From positions 2,418,001 to 2,482,000 of the forward strand of contig VOPW01000001.1 of assembly GCA_007994965.1 (NCBI GenBank): a DNA stretch of 64,000 bases. Direction: 5' to 3'. A program made the translations under genes and the position numbers. The notes under the pieces are model-generated. The model was not told where the DNA came from, made no database searches, and was given only the letters and a program-made list of their open reading frames with translations. This DNA comes from Piscinibacter aquaticus. GTDB taxonomy: Bacteria; Pseudomonadota; Gammaproteobacteria; Burkholderiales; Burkholderiaceae_C. Below, piece by piece: positions 37,841 to 56,150 of this stretch (the stretch's first letter is position 1; the number at the start of each line of letters is the position of its first letter).

Positions 37841-38744
37841 TCAACTGCGCTTCACACGGCCGGCAAGCAAGCTCTCGGCCAAACCCGGTGCCGCGCTTCC
37901 GTCGGAGGTCGTGGCATCGGCCCCCACCTGCCGCGCCAGATGCGGGCGCAGCGTGAATACCGGGCCGCCGACCAGCACGGCGACTTCCCGGTGGCAGGAG
38001 GCTCGGCGCACGGCGGCGATGCAGGCGGGCAACCAGTCCAGCCGCGCTTCGCTGCCGGCCGAAAACCCCACCACATCGAACCACTCGCGCCGCACCGCCG
38101 TGACCGGATCGGTATCCTCGCCCTCGCCCGCTGACACGACTTCCCAGCCGGCGCGACGGAAGAACTCGGCGACCATCGACAATCCGAAACTGTGCTGCTC
38201 TCCCGGCGCGCGAACGAGCAGCGCACGGCGTCCGTTGGGCGGATGAGCCACTTCGGTGCCGAAGGCCGGGCTCAATTCTCGCATCATTCTCTGCAGGCGC
38301 CCGAGGCCGATGGTCACGTCGGTGAAGTAGCACAGGTCCTCGCACCACATGTGGCCCAGGTGGCGCGCCGCGGGGGCCAGCAGATCGACCAGCATCTGCT
38401 CGACGCTCAGGCCGCGCTCGCGCAGCGCATCGACCGTGGCCGCGACGGCGGCCTCGTCGCCGCGCACCAGGCTCTCGGTGAATCGCTCGACTTCCGCCTG
38501 CGCGATGCTGCCGCTCAATGCATCGTTGCTCGCGGCGCGCTCGCCATCGTCTCGATGGGCGTCGACCAGGCGGGGAATGATCTCGTGTTCCAGCGTGCGG
38601 GCAGGCAGACCGCACGCTCCTCGCGCGACAGCGCAGAGCGGCTGAACATGTCGGGGGCGCCGACACCGGGCCATCGCCGGCCCAGGCGTGCGCGTGATCG
38701 GGGCCTTCGGACGCTGCCGTCCCTGTGTGCGAGCTTTCTTGCAT
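37841..38744 (-). CDS. aerR: AerR/PpaA cobalamin-binding antirepressor
   Basis: About 301 aa. After a poorly conserved N-terminus (MQESSHTGTAASEGPDHAHA) come the helical region VEQMLVDLLAPAARHLGHMW and the B12-binding core: RRALLVRAPGEQHSFGLSMV (the His-containing H-x-F/L loop), WEVVSAGEGEDTDP, VVGFSAGSEARLDW and VAVLVGGPVFTLRP. AerR binds PpsR/CrtJ and changes its DNA binding depending on cobalamin and light. Breaks near 38664 and 38594 fit CCAGG and CCTGG losses. It is 79 bases upstream of ppsR in the same direction. Confidence 0.9.
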
Positions 38745-38913
38745 CGCGCTCTCCTCTTCCAGCGTGTCTCGTCTTCGTTGTACGAACGACTGCTCGAGGG
38801 CGTTGGAGGGGCGAACCTGACAGCTGTAGCGCGTCGCCAATGCTCGGGATGCAGTGGATGTCGTGGTGTCTCGTCGGCTCTGTTCCTCTTTGGCTGCAGT
38901 GGATCTGTCGCCC

Positions 38914-38942
38914 CTTGTAACCCGCCTCCCCCTCACCGTCAA
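38914..38942 (-). promoter_or_regulatory. Probable sigma70 promoter of aerR with overlapping PpsR-like box
   Basis: On the minus strand TTGACG (38942-38937) is followed after 17 bases by TACAAG (38919-38914). A degenerate PpsR box, CGTCA-N8-GGACA on the plus strand at 38937-38954, covers the -35 element. One mismatch per half-site makes binding uncertain. Confidence 0.5.
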
Positions 38943-39034
38943 TGCGGCTGGACACCGCACCCGTGTGCCTGTCCAGGACAGCCCGGGGTGATCGGCGCTC
39001 CGCCTGCACCCATGATCGGCGGACCACCCTGGAC

Positions 39035-39062
39035 TGTCAAGCTTGGTTTACGTCTGTCTCGA

Positions 39063-39068
<6 letters not shown>
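39035..39068. promoter_or_regulatory. PpsR-like half-sites before bchF
   Basis: TGTCA-N8-TTACG at 39035-39052 is TGT-N12-ACA with one mismatch in the outer triplet, and it resembles the bchG box (TGTCAA....G.TTTAC shared). A second, shorter-spaced pair TGT-N8-ACA (39055-39068) overlaps the -35 hexamer of the bchF promoter. Repression of the bchFNBHLM-puh superoperon by PpsR is the expected role. Confidence 0.6.
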
Positions 39069-47959
<8,891 letters not shown>

Positions 47960-48009
47960 ACCAGTGCGCGCTCATCGCCGCGCGGGCCGAACGCCGGGCC
48001 GCTCCCAAG

Positions 48010-48040
48010 TCGGCCCGCATCCCCTCGGGGGATCGGCCGA
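48010..48040 (+). terminator. Two-tier hairpin between bchM and lhaA
   Basis: Nested inverted repeats TCGGCC...GGCCGA and ATCCCC-TCG-GGGGAT form one strong stem. It lies in a 106-base gap, 26 bases before the lhaA start. It has no T-run and looks like an mRNA-stability or partial-termination element inside the superoperon. The surrounding GC-rich text may be another dispersed repeat, but no second copy is in the window. Confidence 0.5.
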
Positions 48041-48065
48041 CGTACCCGGCGGACGAGGGGTTGTC

Positions 48066-49504
48066 ATGAAGATCGGCCAGTCGCCCTGCTCTGGAAGCGC
48101 GTCGGCCCGCGCTTCCTGCCCTTCGCCGATGCGGCGACGGCGGAGGTGCCGCTGTCGCGGCTGCTGCGCCTGTCGCTGTTCCAGGTGTCGGTGGGCATGG
48201 CGACCGCGCTGATGGTCGGCACGCTGAACCGCGTGATGATCGTCGAGCTCGGCATGGCGGCCTGGCTGGTGGCGCTGATGGTGGCACTGCCGATCGTCGC
48301 GGCGCCGTTCCGCGCCTTCATCGGCCACCGTTCCGACACCCACGCCTCGGCGCTCGGCTGGCGGCGTGTGCCCTACATCTGGCTGGGCACGATGCTGCAG
48401 TTCGGCGGACTGGCCATCATGCCCTTCGCGCTGCTGCTGCTCACCGGCCAGGGCGCGCTGGGCCTCGCGGGCCTGGGCTATGCCGCCGCGGCGCTGGCCT
48501 TCCTGATGGTCGGTGCCGGGTTGCAGACCACCCAGACGGCCGGCCTCGCACTGGCCACCGACCTGTCGACCGAGCAGAACCGCCCGCGCGTGGTCGCCCT
48601 GATGTACGTGATGCTGCTGCTGGGCATGGCCGGCGGCGGCGCGCTGTTCAGCGTCGTGCTCAGCGAGTTCAGCCCGACGCGGCTGATCCAGGTCGTGCAG
48701 GGTGCGGCGGTCGCTTCGCTGTGGCTCAACGGCGTGGCGCTGTGGAAGCAGGAGGCGCGCAATCCGACGCGCCGCCGCTCGAAGAGCGAGCCCGCGCCCG
48801 ACTTCCGCGTGCACTGGCGCAGCTTCATCGCGCAGCCGAAGGCGCGGCGCTTCCTGTGGGCCGTGGGCCTGGGCACCGCCGCCTTCAACATGCAGGACGT
48901 GGTGCTGGAGCCCTATGGCGGCGAGATCCTGCACCTCGCCGTCGGCGCCACGAGCGCGCTGACCGCGATGCTCGCCGGCGGCTCGCTCGCCGCCTTCGCG
49001 CTGGCGGCACGCTGGCTGGCGCGCGGTGCCGACCCGTGCCGGGTCGCGGCCACCGGCGCGCTGCTCGGCCTGCCGGCCTTCGCCGCGGTGGTGTTCGCCG
49101 CGCCGCTGGAGGCGCCCTGGCTGTTCCGCGCCGGCACCACGCTGATCGGCTTCGGTGGCGGCCTGTTCGCGGTGGGCACGCTGACCGCCGCGATGAGCAT
49201 GGAGCGGCCCGAGCACGTCGGGCTGGCGCTCGGCGCCTGGGGTGCGGTGCAGGCCAGCGCGGCCGGCTTCGCGGTGGCCGCGGGCGGCGCGCTGCGCGAC
49301 GGCGTCTCGACGCTGGCGATGCAGGGCGCGCTGGGCGAGGCCCTGCTCAGCCCGGTGACGGGCTACAGCTTCGTCTACCACCTCGAGATCTACCTGCTGT
49401 TCGCGGCGCTGATTGCCATCGGCCCGCTCGTCCGCCCGCTCGGCCGCCGGCCGGCCGCGACCCCCACGACCACGAAGTTCGGCCTGGCCGACCTTCCCGG
49501 ATAA
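48066..49504 (+). CDS. lhaA: LhaA, light-harvesting complex 1 assembly protein (PucC family)
   Basis: About 479 aa, 12 hydrophobic segments. Family signatures are GTLNRVMIVELGMAAWLVAL, AFIGHRSDTHASALGWRRVP and NMQDVVLEPYGGEILHLAVG. It is needed for LH1 assembly in purple bacteria, probably delivering bacteriochlorophyll. The position between bchM and puhA identifies it as LhaA rather than PucC. One G of a CCAGG is missing near 48081, so ATG 48066 (MKIGQVALLWKRVGPRFLPF) joins the main frame. Confidence 0.92.
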
Positions 49505-49522
49505 CGCACGAAGGAGAACCCC

Positions 49523-50288
49523 ATGGGAACCGGAGCGATCACCCAGTACGTCGACGTTGCACAGCTCGTGCTCTACCTGTTCTGGATCTTCTTCGCCGGA
49601 TTGGTCTACTACCTCGCGCGGGAGAACCACCGCGAGGGCTACCCGATGGAGACCGACATCCCGGGCGGCCCGAAAGTGGGGGGCTGGCCCGTGCCGTCGC
49701 CGAAGACCTACCTGCTGGCCGACGGCCGCGAGGTCTCGGTGCCCGACCTGAAGCCGGATCCGCACGTGTTCTCGGCCGAGCCGGCGCATCAGTACATCGG
49801 CGCACCGCTGGTGCCGGTCGGCGACCCGATGTTCGCAGCCGTCGGCCCCGGCGCCTATGCGCGCCGCCGCGACGAGCCGGACCTGGACTACGAAGGCCAC
49901 CCGCGCATCGTGCCGATGCGCGAGATGCCGAAGTTCGACGTCGCCTCGGCCAGCACCGACCCGCGCGGCCTGCCGGTGGTCGGCGCCGATGGCGTGGTCG
50001 GCGCGACGGTGGCCGACATCTGGATCGACCACAGCGAGAACATCGTGCGCTACCTGGAGATCGAGGCGCCTTCGCCCAACGGCCCGCGCCGCGCGCTCCT
50101 GCCGATCACCTTCGCCCGCGTGCACCGTGACCGCGTGGCGGTGAAGTCGGTGCTCGGCCACCAGCTCGATGGCGCCCGCGCCGCGCCAGCCGAACTGCGT
50201 GACGCTGCTCGAGGAAGAGAAGATCGGTGCCTACTATGGCGCCGGCACGCTGTATGCGACGCCGGCCCGCCAGGAGCCGCTGCTGTGA
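49523..50288 (+). CDS. puhA: Photosynthetic reaction centre H subunit
   Basis: 255 aa. One N-terminal transmembrane helix (AQLVLYLFWIFFAGLVYYLA) is followed by RENHREGYPMETDIPGG, then the cytoplasmic beta domain (DFDV-type KFDVASASTDPRGLPVVGAD; VADIWIDHSENIVRYLEIEA). H caps the L-M core and shapes proton uptake to QB. A two-base loss near 50172 shifts the end, which properly reads CVTLLEEEKIGAYYGAGTLY and stops at 50288, overlapping the puhB GTG. AAGGAG precedes ATG 49523. Confidence 0.95.
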
Positions 50289-50953
50289 GCTTCGCGATGG
50301 AGCACGAGGACGAGCCGGTCTACGGCTTGCCCGAGGTGCCGCCGGCCGGCGAGCACGTCATCTGGCAGGGCTCGCCGGACTGGAAGGCGCTGGCGATCCG
50401 CGCCTTCCACGTGCGCAAGCTGGTCGTCTACTTCGCGCTGATGCTGGTGCTGCGCGCCACCGTGACGCTGGCCGACGGCGGTACGGCGCTGCAGGCGCTT
50501 CGCGACGTGGCGCTGCTGATGCCACTGCCGCTGACCGGCTGGCGCTGGTGCTGGCGCTGGCTCCGGCTGTCGGCGCGCTCCACCGTCTACACGCTGACCA
50601 ACCGCCGCGTGGTGATGCGCATCGGCATCGTGCTGACGCTGAGCTTCAACCTGCCGTTCAGGTGCATCGCCGCGGCCGACATGGCGCGCGCCGCCGCGCG
50701 GCACCGGCGACATCGCGCTGGACTGGCGGGCCAGGATCGCATCGCCTACCTGCAGCTGTGGCCGCATGCGCGGCCGTGGCACCTGCGCAAGCCGCAGCCG
50801 ATGCTGCGCTGCGTGCCCGAGCCCGACGCCGTGGCGCAGCTGCTGGCCGCGCAATGGTCGCAGCTCAACGGCATGGCCGCCCCGGCGGGTGCCGCGGCAG
50901 CGCAGCCACCCGCCGCATCCCCGCTGCCCGAGACGGCGCTGGCCGCTCATTGA
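50285..50953 (+). CDS. puhB: Reaction centre assembly protein PuhB
   Basis: 222 aa from GTG 50285 (GTGA overlap with puhA). PuhB features are EHVIWQGSPDWKALAIRAFH, two hydrophobic helices (LVVYFALMLVLRATVTLA; DVALLMPLPLTGWRWCWRWL), STVYTLTNRRVVMRIGIVLT and RIAYLQLWPHARPWHLRKPQ. Two compensating breaks (about 50697 and 50727) hide the GTGDIALDL segment between them. PuhB is a PH-domain membrane protein helping reaction centre assembly. Confidence 0.9.
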   Translation: MSFAMEHEDEPVYGLPEVPPAGEHVIWQGSPDWKALAIRAFHVRKLVVYFALMLVLRATVTLADGGTALQALRDVALLMPLPLTGWRWCWRWLRLSARSTVYTLTNRRVVMRIGIVLTLSFNLPFRCIAAADMARAAARHRRHRAGLAGQDRIAYLQLWPHARPWHLRKPQPMLRCVPEPDAVAQLLAAQWSQLNGMAAPAGAAAAQPPAASPLPETALAAH

Positions 50954-50966
50954 CCCCCGCACTGCG

Positions 50967-51422
50967 ATGAGCGCTGCCCACCCTCCCGCGAACCCGGTGC
51001 TGCCGCGCGGCCTGTTGATTGCGCTTGGCACGACGGTGCTGGTCACCGTGCTCAGCGTCGCGGCCTTCCGGCTTGCCGGCGTGTCGGTGCGCGAGCCCGA
51101 TGCACCCGCCGTGGCAACGCGGCTGCTGCGCTTCGAAGACCGGCCCGACGGCAGCGTCGCGGTGATCGATGCCGGCAGTGGCAGCACGCTCGACCAGCTG
51201 CGTGGCGAGCAGGGCTTCGTGCGCGGCGCACTGCGCGCGCTGACCCGCGAGCGGCGCATGCGCGAGATCGGCGCGCAGCCGCCCTTCGAGCTGGCTGCGC
51301 GCGCCGACGGCCGGCTGACGCTCACCGATCCCGCCACCGGGGCGCGCATCGACCTCGAATCCTTCGGGCCCACCAATGCCGGCGTGTTCGCGCGCCTGCT
51401 CACGATCACCGACAAGCACTGA
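50967..51422 (+). CDS. puhC: Photosynthetic complex assembly protein PuhC
   Basis: Intact 151 aa with one N-terminal transmembrane segment ([20 protein letters not shown]) and a periplasmic-side domain with [17 protein letters not shown] and [15 protein letters not shown]. These are standard PuhC features, and its place between puhB and acsF agrees. It is required for efficient formation of the RC-LH1 core. Confidence 0.9.
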   Translation: MSAAHPPANPVLPRGLLIALGTTVLVTVLSVAAFRLAGVSVREPDAPAVATRLLRFEDRPDGSVAVIDAGSGSTLDQLRGEQGFVRGALRALTRERRMREIGAQPPFELAARADGRLTLTDPATGARIDLESFGPTNAGVFARLLTITDKH

Positions 51423-51435
51423 CGGAGACCACGCC

Positions 51436-52524
51436 ATGCAAGCCGCCCACGCCCCCGTGCACGAGATCGCCAGCGCCCAGGACGCCGAGGCCAAGGCCAA
51501 GCAGGAAACGCTGCTGACGCCGCGCTTCTACACCACCGATTTCGCGGCGATGGACCGCATCGACGTGAGCCCCATCCGCGCCGAGTGGGACGCGATGATG
51601 GCCGAGTACGAAGGCGACAACAACCACGACCACTTCCAGCGCACGCCCGAGTTCGCCGAGGAAGCGCGCACGCAGATGGCCGCGATGTCGCCCGAGCTGC
51701 GCCAGGAGTTCCTCGACTTCCTGATCAGCTCGGTGACCAGCGAGTTCTCCGGCTGCATCCTCTACAACGAGATCGCCAAGCACATCGAGAACCCCGACGT
51801 GAAGGCGCTGATGCGCTACATGGCGCGCGACGAATCGCGCCACGCCGGCTTCATCAACCAGAGCCTGAAGGACTTCGGCCTCGGCCTGGACCTCGGCGAC
51901 CTCAAGCGCACGAAGAAGTACACCTACTTCAAGCCGAAGTACATCTTCTACGCGACCTACCTCTCCGAGAAGATCGGCTACGCGCGCTACATCACCATCT
52001 TCCGCCAGCTCGAGCGGCATCCGGAGAAGCGCTTCCACCCGATCTTTCGCTGGTTCGAGCGCTGGTGCAACGACGAATTCCGCCACGGCGAGAGCTTCGC
52101 GCTGATCATGCGCGCGCACCCGCACCTGCTGCGCGGCGCCAACACGCTGTGGATCCGCTTCTTCCTGCTCGCGGTCTACGCCACGATGTACGTGCGCGAC
52201 CACACGCGCCCCGAGCTGAAGCAGGCGATGGGGCTGGAGCCCACCGAGTACGACTACACGGTGTTCCGCATCACCAGCGAGATCTCGAAGCAGGTCTTCC
52301 CGCTCAGCCTGGACATCGACAACCCGGCCTTCCGCGCCGGCATGGACCGCCTGTTCCGCCTGTCGCAGCGCATGGAGGCGGCCAAGGCCCGCGGCGGGCT
52401 GATCGGCCGGCTGCAGCAGGGCGCGCTGGCCGTCTCGGCCGCAGCCACCTTCGCGCGGCTGTACCTGCTGCCGGTGCACCGCCACGAGCTGCCGCGCGAC
52501 GTGCGCGTGGCGCCGGCCTGGTAG
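51436..52524 (+). CDS. acsF: Aerobic Mg-protoporphyrin IX monomethyl ester cyclase
   Basis: Intact 362-aa di-iron oxidase that closes ring E with O2. Iron ligands lie in [30 protein letters not shown] and [17 protein letters not shown] (E...ExxH repeats). [20 protein letters not shown] is very typical. It marks the organism as able to make bacteriochlorophyll in air; the anaerobic cyclase BchE is not in this window. The position between puhC and puhE is the usual proteobacterial one. Confidence 0.96.
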   Translation: MQAAHAPVHEIASAQDAEAKAKQETLLTPRFYTTDFAAMDRIDVSPIRAEWDAMMAEYEGDNNHDHFQRTPEFAEEARTQMAAMSPELRQEFLDFLISSVTSEFSGCILYNEIAKHIENPDVKALMRYMARDESRHAGFINQSLKDFGLGLDLGDLKRTKKYTYFKPKYIFYATYLSEKIGYARYITIFRQLERHPEKRFHPIFRWFERWCNDEFRHGESFALIMRAHPHLLRGANTLWIRFFLLAVYATMYVRDHTRPELKQAMGLEPTEYDYTVFRITSEISKQVFPLSLDIDNPAFRAGMDRLFRLSQRMEAAKARGGLIGRLQQGALAVSAAATFARLYLLPVHRHELPRDVRVAPAW

Positions 52525-52549
52525 CCGCGGCCACCGCGAAAGCGCGCAC

Positions 52550-53402
52550 GTGCAAAACACCCTGCTCGGTCTGGCGCTGCCGGTGCTGTTTGCCGTCTTC
52601 GTCTGGTGGTTCTCCACCGGCATCGTGCTGCTGCTCGACGGCCTGCCGCGCACCACCTTCCGCTGGAGCCACCTGCTGTCCACCGCGCTGGCGCTCGGCG
52701 CCTTCCTCGGCCTCGCGCACACGGCCACTCAGACCACGGTAACCGGCGCCTACTGCGCCTTCACCTACGCGCGCGCTGCTGGTGTGGGGCTGGCACGAGC
52801 TGAGCTTCCTCACCGGCTGGGTCACCGGGCCGCGGCAGCGTGGCGCCGACCGCGGTGCACGCGGCTGGGTGCGCTTCGTGCAGGCGGTGGGCGCGATCCT
52901 CTGGCACGAGCTCGCGATCCTCGGCTCCGGCGCACTGATCGCCGCGATCACCTGGAACGCGCCCAACCGGGTCGGCCTGGCCACCTTCGCGGTGCTGTGG
53001 GTGATGCGCATCAGCGCCAAGCTCAATGTCTTCCTCGGCGTGCGCAATCTCAGCATCGAGCTGCTGCCGCCGCACCTGGCCTACCCGGCGAGCTATTTCC
53101 GGCGGCGGGCGATGAACCTGCTGTTCCCGGTGTCGATCACCGCCTCGACGGTGGTGGCCGCCTGGATGGTCAACGACGCGATCGACGCGCGCGATGCCGG
53201 CGCCTATGCCACCGGGCAACTGCTGGTGGCCACGCTGCTGGTGCTGGCGATCGTCGAGCACTGGCTGCTGGTGCTGCCCCTGCAGGCCACCGCGCTGTGG
53301 CGCTGGGCCATGCGCCGGCGGGATGCCGCCTCTACCGCCGGCGAGCCACCGCGGGTGATCGCCTCACTGGAATCCGATGAAAAGCTACTTCACGCCCGTT
53401 AG
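52550..53402 (+). CDS. puhE: Photosynthetic complex assembly protein PuhE
   Basis: About 284 aa from GTG 52550. Seven or so hydrophobic segments: PVLFAVFVWWFSTGIVLLLD, then WGWHELSFLTGWVTGPRQ, AVGAILWHELAILGSGALIA and LLVATLLVLAIVEHWLLVLP. NLSIELLPPHLAYPASYFRR is a conserved family loop. The frame breaks near 52777. PuhE limits or balances pigment supply during complex assembly in Rhodobacter. The last 26 bases contain the crtI start. Confidence 0.88.
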
Positions 53403-54932
53403 CGGCAACCTGCCGCCCGCCAGCACCGGCGAAGGCCGCGCGCCGCGCGGTGCGCCCAGGGCGATCGTCATCGGCAGCGGCTTCGGCGGCGGCCGCCGCG
53501 ATCCGGCTGAGCGCCCGGGGCTGGCACGTGGAGGTGCTGGAGAAGCTCGACGGCCCCGGCGGCCGCGCCTATGTGTGGAAGCAGGACGGCTTCAGCTTCG
53601 ATGCCGGCCCGACCATCATCACCGTGCCCCACCTGCTCGAGGAGCTGTGGGCGCTGTGCGGCCGCAAGCTGTCGGACGACATCGACCTGCGGCCGATGGA
53701 GCCGTTCTACCGCATCCGCTTCGATGACGGCAGCTGGTTCGACTACAGCGCCGACCCGGTGCACATGCGCGCCGAGGTGGCCCGCTTCGACCCGGACGAC
53801 GTGGCGGGCTTCGAGCGCTTCATCGAGGAGGCGGCGCTGTGCTACCGGCTCGGCTTCGAGAAGCTCGGGGCGCGTGCCTTCGACAGCATCGGCGACCTGC
53901 TGGCGGCCGCGCCCGACCTGGCCCGCATGCGCGGCTGGCGCAGCATCTACGACATGGTCTGCAGCCACCTGCGCAACGAGAAGCTGCGCGTGGCGATGAG
54001 CTTCCACCCGCTGCTGATCGGCGGCAATCCGCTGTCGGTGACCTGCGTCTACTCGCTGATCAACACGCTGGAGCGGCGCTTCGGCGTGCACTGGGCGATG
54101 GGAGGCACCGGCGCGCTGATCCGCGGCATGGTCAAGCTGCTGGCCGAGCGCGGCGTCGCGGTGCGCTGCAACGCCGAAGTCAAGCGCATCACGGTCGAGA
54201 ACGGCCGCGCCACCGGCGTCGAGCTGGCCGACGGCAGCGTGCAGCGCGCCGATATCGTGGTCAGCAACGCCGACACCGCCTGGACCTACAAGCACCTGAT
54301 CGCGCCCGAGCATCGCCGCCACTGGAGCGATCGCCGCATCGAGCGCGGCCGCTACTCGATGAGCCTGTTCGTCTGGTACTTCGGCACGAAGCGCCGCTAC
54401 GACGAGGTGCCGCACCACATGATGCTGCTCGGGCCGCGCTACGAAGAGCTGCTCACCGACATCTTCAAGCACCACAAGCTGGCCGAGGACTTCAGCCTGT
54501 ACCTGCACCGCCCGAGCGCCACCGACCCGTCGGTCGCGCCCGAAGGCCACGACGCCTTCTACGTGCTGGCGCCGGTGCCGCACCTCGACAGCGGCACCGA
54601 CTGGGCGACGCAGGCCGAGCCCTACCGCCGCGCGATCGAGGCCCGGCTCGAGGCCACCGTGCTGCCGGGGCTGCGCGATCACATCGTCACCTCGCGCGTC
54701 ACCACACCGCAGGACTTCCACGACCGATTGCTCTCCTACAAGGGCGCCGCCTTCGGCCTGGAGCCGCTGCTGCTGCAGAGCGCCCTGGTTCCGCCCGCAC
54801 AACCGCAGCGAAGACGTGGCCGGCCTGTTCATGGTCGGCGCGAGCACCCACCCCGGCGCCGGCGTTCCCGGCGTGCTGATGTCGGCCAAGGCCCTGGAGA
54901 AAGTGATTCCGCATGTCGAGCAGTACGCCTGA
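53377..54932 (+). CDS. crtI: Phytoene desaturase
   Basis: About 518 aa. The FAD fold is [20 protein letters not shown] once a two-base CCTGG loss near 53493 is repaired. [20 protein letters not shown] and [16 protein letters not shown] follow, and the C-terminal carotenoid signature is [20 protein letters not shown]. An extra C near 54790 (also at a CCTGG) breaks [18 protein letters not shown]. In Rubrivivax CrtI gives both neurosporene and lycopene; the product here cannot be read from sequence. The start lies inside puhE. Confidence 0.94.
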
Positions 54933-55968
54933 GTTGCCGGCCAGCCGCCCCGCCCTGCCGGCCTACGACCTGCAGGTCTGCCGGGCGCTGATGCGTGGCG
55001 GCTCGAAGACCTTCTTCGCGGCCTCGCTGCTGTTGCCGGCGCGCGTGCGCGCACCGGCCAGCGCGCTGTATGCCTTCTGCCGCCTGGCCGACGACGAGAT
55101 CGACCTCGGCGCCGACCCGGCGCGCGCGATGCGCGGGCTCGAGGATCGCCTGGACGACATCTACGACGGCCGCCCACAGGCCATCGATGCCGACCGGGCG
55201 CTGGCCGCCGTGGTGCACCGCTTCGCCATCCCGCGTGCGCTGCTCGATGCGCTGCTCGACGGCTTCCTGTGGGATTCGCAGGGCCGCCACTACGAAACGC
55301 TGGAAGACGTGCAGGCCTATGGCGCCCGCGTGGCCGGCACGGTGGGCGCGATGATGGCGCTGGTGATGGGCACGCGCGACGGCGCGGCGCTCGCGCGGGC
55401 CTGCGAACTCGGTGTGGCCATGCAGCTCACCAACATCGCCCGCGACGTCGGCGAAGACGCCCGCAACGGCCGGCTCTACCTGCCGCGGCGCTGGCTGCGC
55501 GAAGCCGGCATCGACCCCGACGCCTGGCTGGCCGCACCGGCCTTCGACGACCGCATCGCCGGCATCGTGCAGCGCCTGCTCGAGGTGGCCGATGACCTGT
55601 ACCGGCGCAGCGAGGCCGGCATCTGCGCGCTGCCGCGCGACTGCCGCCCGGCGATCTGCGCGGCGCGGCTCGTGTATGCCGAGATCGGCCGCCAGCTCGA
55701 ACGCCAGGGGCTCGATTCGATCGGCCAGCGTGCGGTGGTGTCACGCCAGCGCAAGCTGGCGCTGATCGCCCGAGCGACGGCGGCGGCCTGGGGGCCGAGC
55801 GGCGGCAAGCGGCCGCAGCCCTCGGCACTGCCGGCGGTGCAATACCTCGTCGATGCCTGCCATGCGGCACCGCCGGCGCTGCCGGCCTTCGACGAGCCGA
55901 TCGGCCGTGTCGGCCGGGTGATCGAGATCTTCGAGCGCCAGATGGTGTCGCAGCGGACGGCGAGATGA
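54913..55968 (+). CDS. crtB: Phytoene synthase
   Basis: Intact 351-aa squalene/phytoene synthase that condenses two GGPP. Both Asp-rich motifs are clear: [17 protein letters not shown] and [35 protein letters not shown] is the N-terminal signature. It overlaps the end of crtI by 20 bases and the next small gene by four (ATGA), so translation is coupled. Confidence 0.95.
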   Translation: MSSSTPELPASRPALPAYDLQVCRALMRGGSKTFFAASLLLPARVRAPASALYAFCRLADDEIDLGADPARAMRGLEDRLDDIYDGRPQAIDADRALAAVVHRFAIPRALLDALLDGFLWDSQGRHYETLEDVQAYGARVAGTVGAMMALVMGTRDGAALARACELGVAMQLTNIARDVGEDARNGRLYLPRRWLREAGIDPDAWLAAPAFDDRIAGIVQRLLEVADDLYRRSEAGICALPRDCRPAICAARLVYAEIGRQLERQGLDSIGQRAVVSRQRKLALIARATAAAWGPSGGKRPQPSALPAVQYLVDACHAAPPALPAFDEPIGRVGRVIEIFERQMVSQRTAR

Positions 55969-56150
55969 ACGCCACCATGGACCGCTCGAACTGGCCGCTG
56001 CTGTTGATCGAAGGCGTGCTCGTCTTCGGCGGCGCGCTGCTGTTCGGCTGGTGGCAGCTGCGCGAGATCGAACGCGACAAGCGCGAACTGCAGAAGAAGC
56101 GCGAGGCCGAGGCGGCCACGCAGACGGATGGCGATGGACCGGCTGCCTGA
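55965..56150 (+). CDS. 61-aa single-pass membrane protein
   Basis: ATG overlaps the crtB stop. One transmembrane helix (WPLLLIEGVLVFGGALLFGW) is followed by WQLREIERDKRELQKKREAE, a charged helix likely to be a short coiled coil. Its 3' end overlaps the next gene by 23 bases. The overlaps and codon pattern support a real gene. The function is unknown; a role in carotenoid or antenna assembly is suggested by location only. Confidence 0.65.
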   Translation: MNATMDRSNWPLLLIEGVLVFGGALLFGWWQLREIERDKRELQKKREAEAATQTDGDGPAA

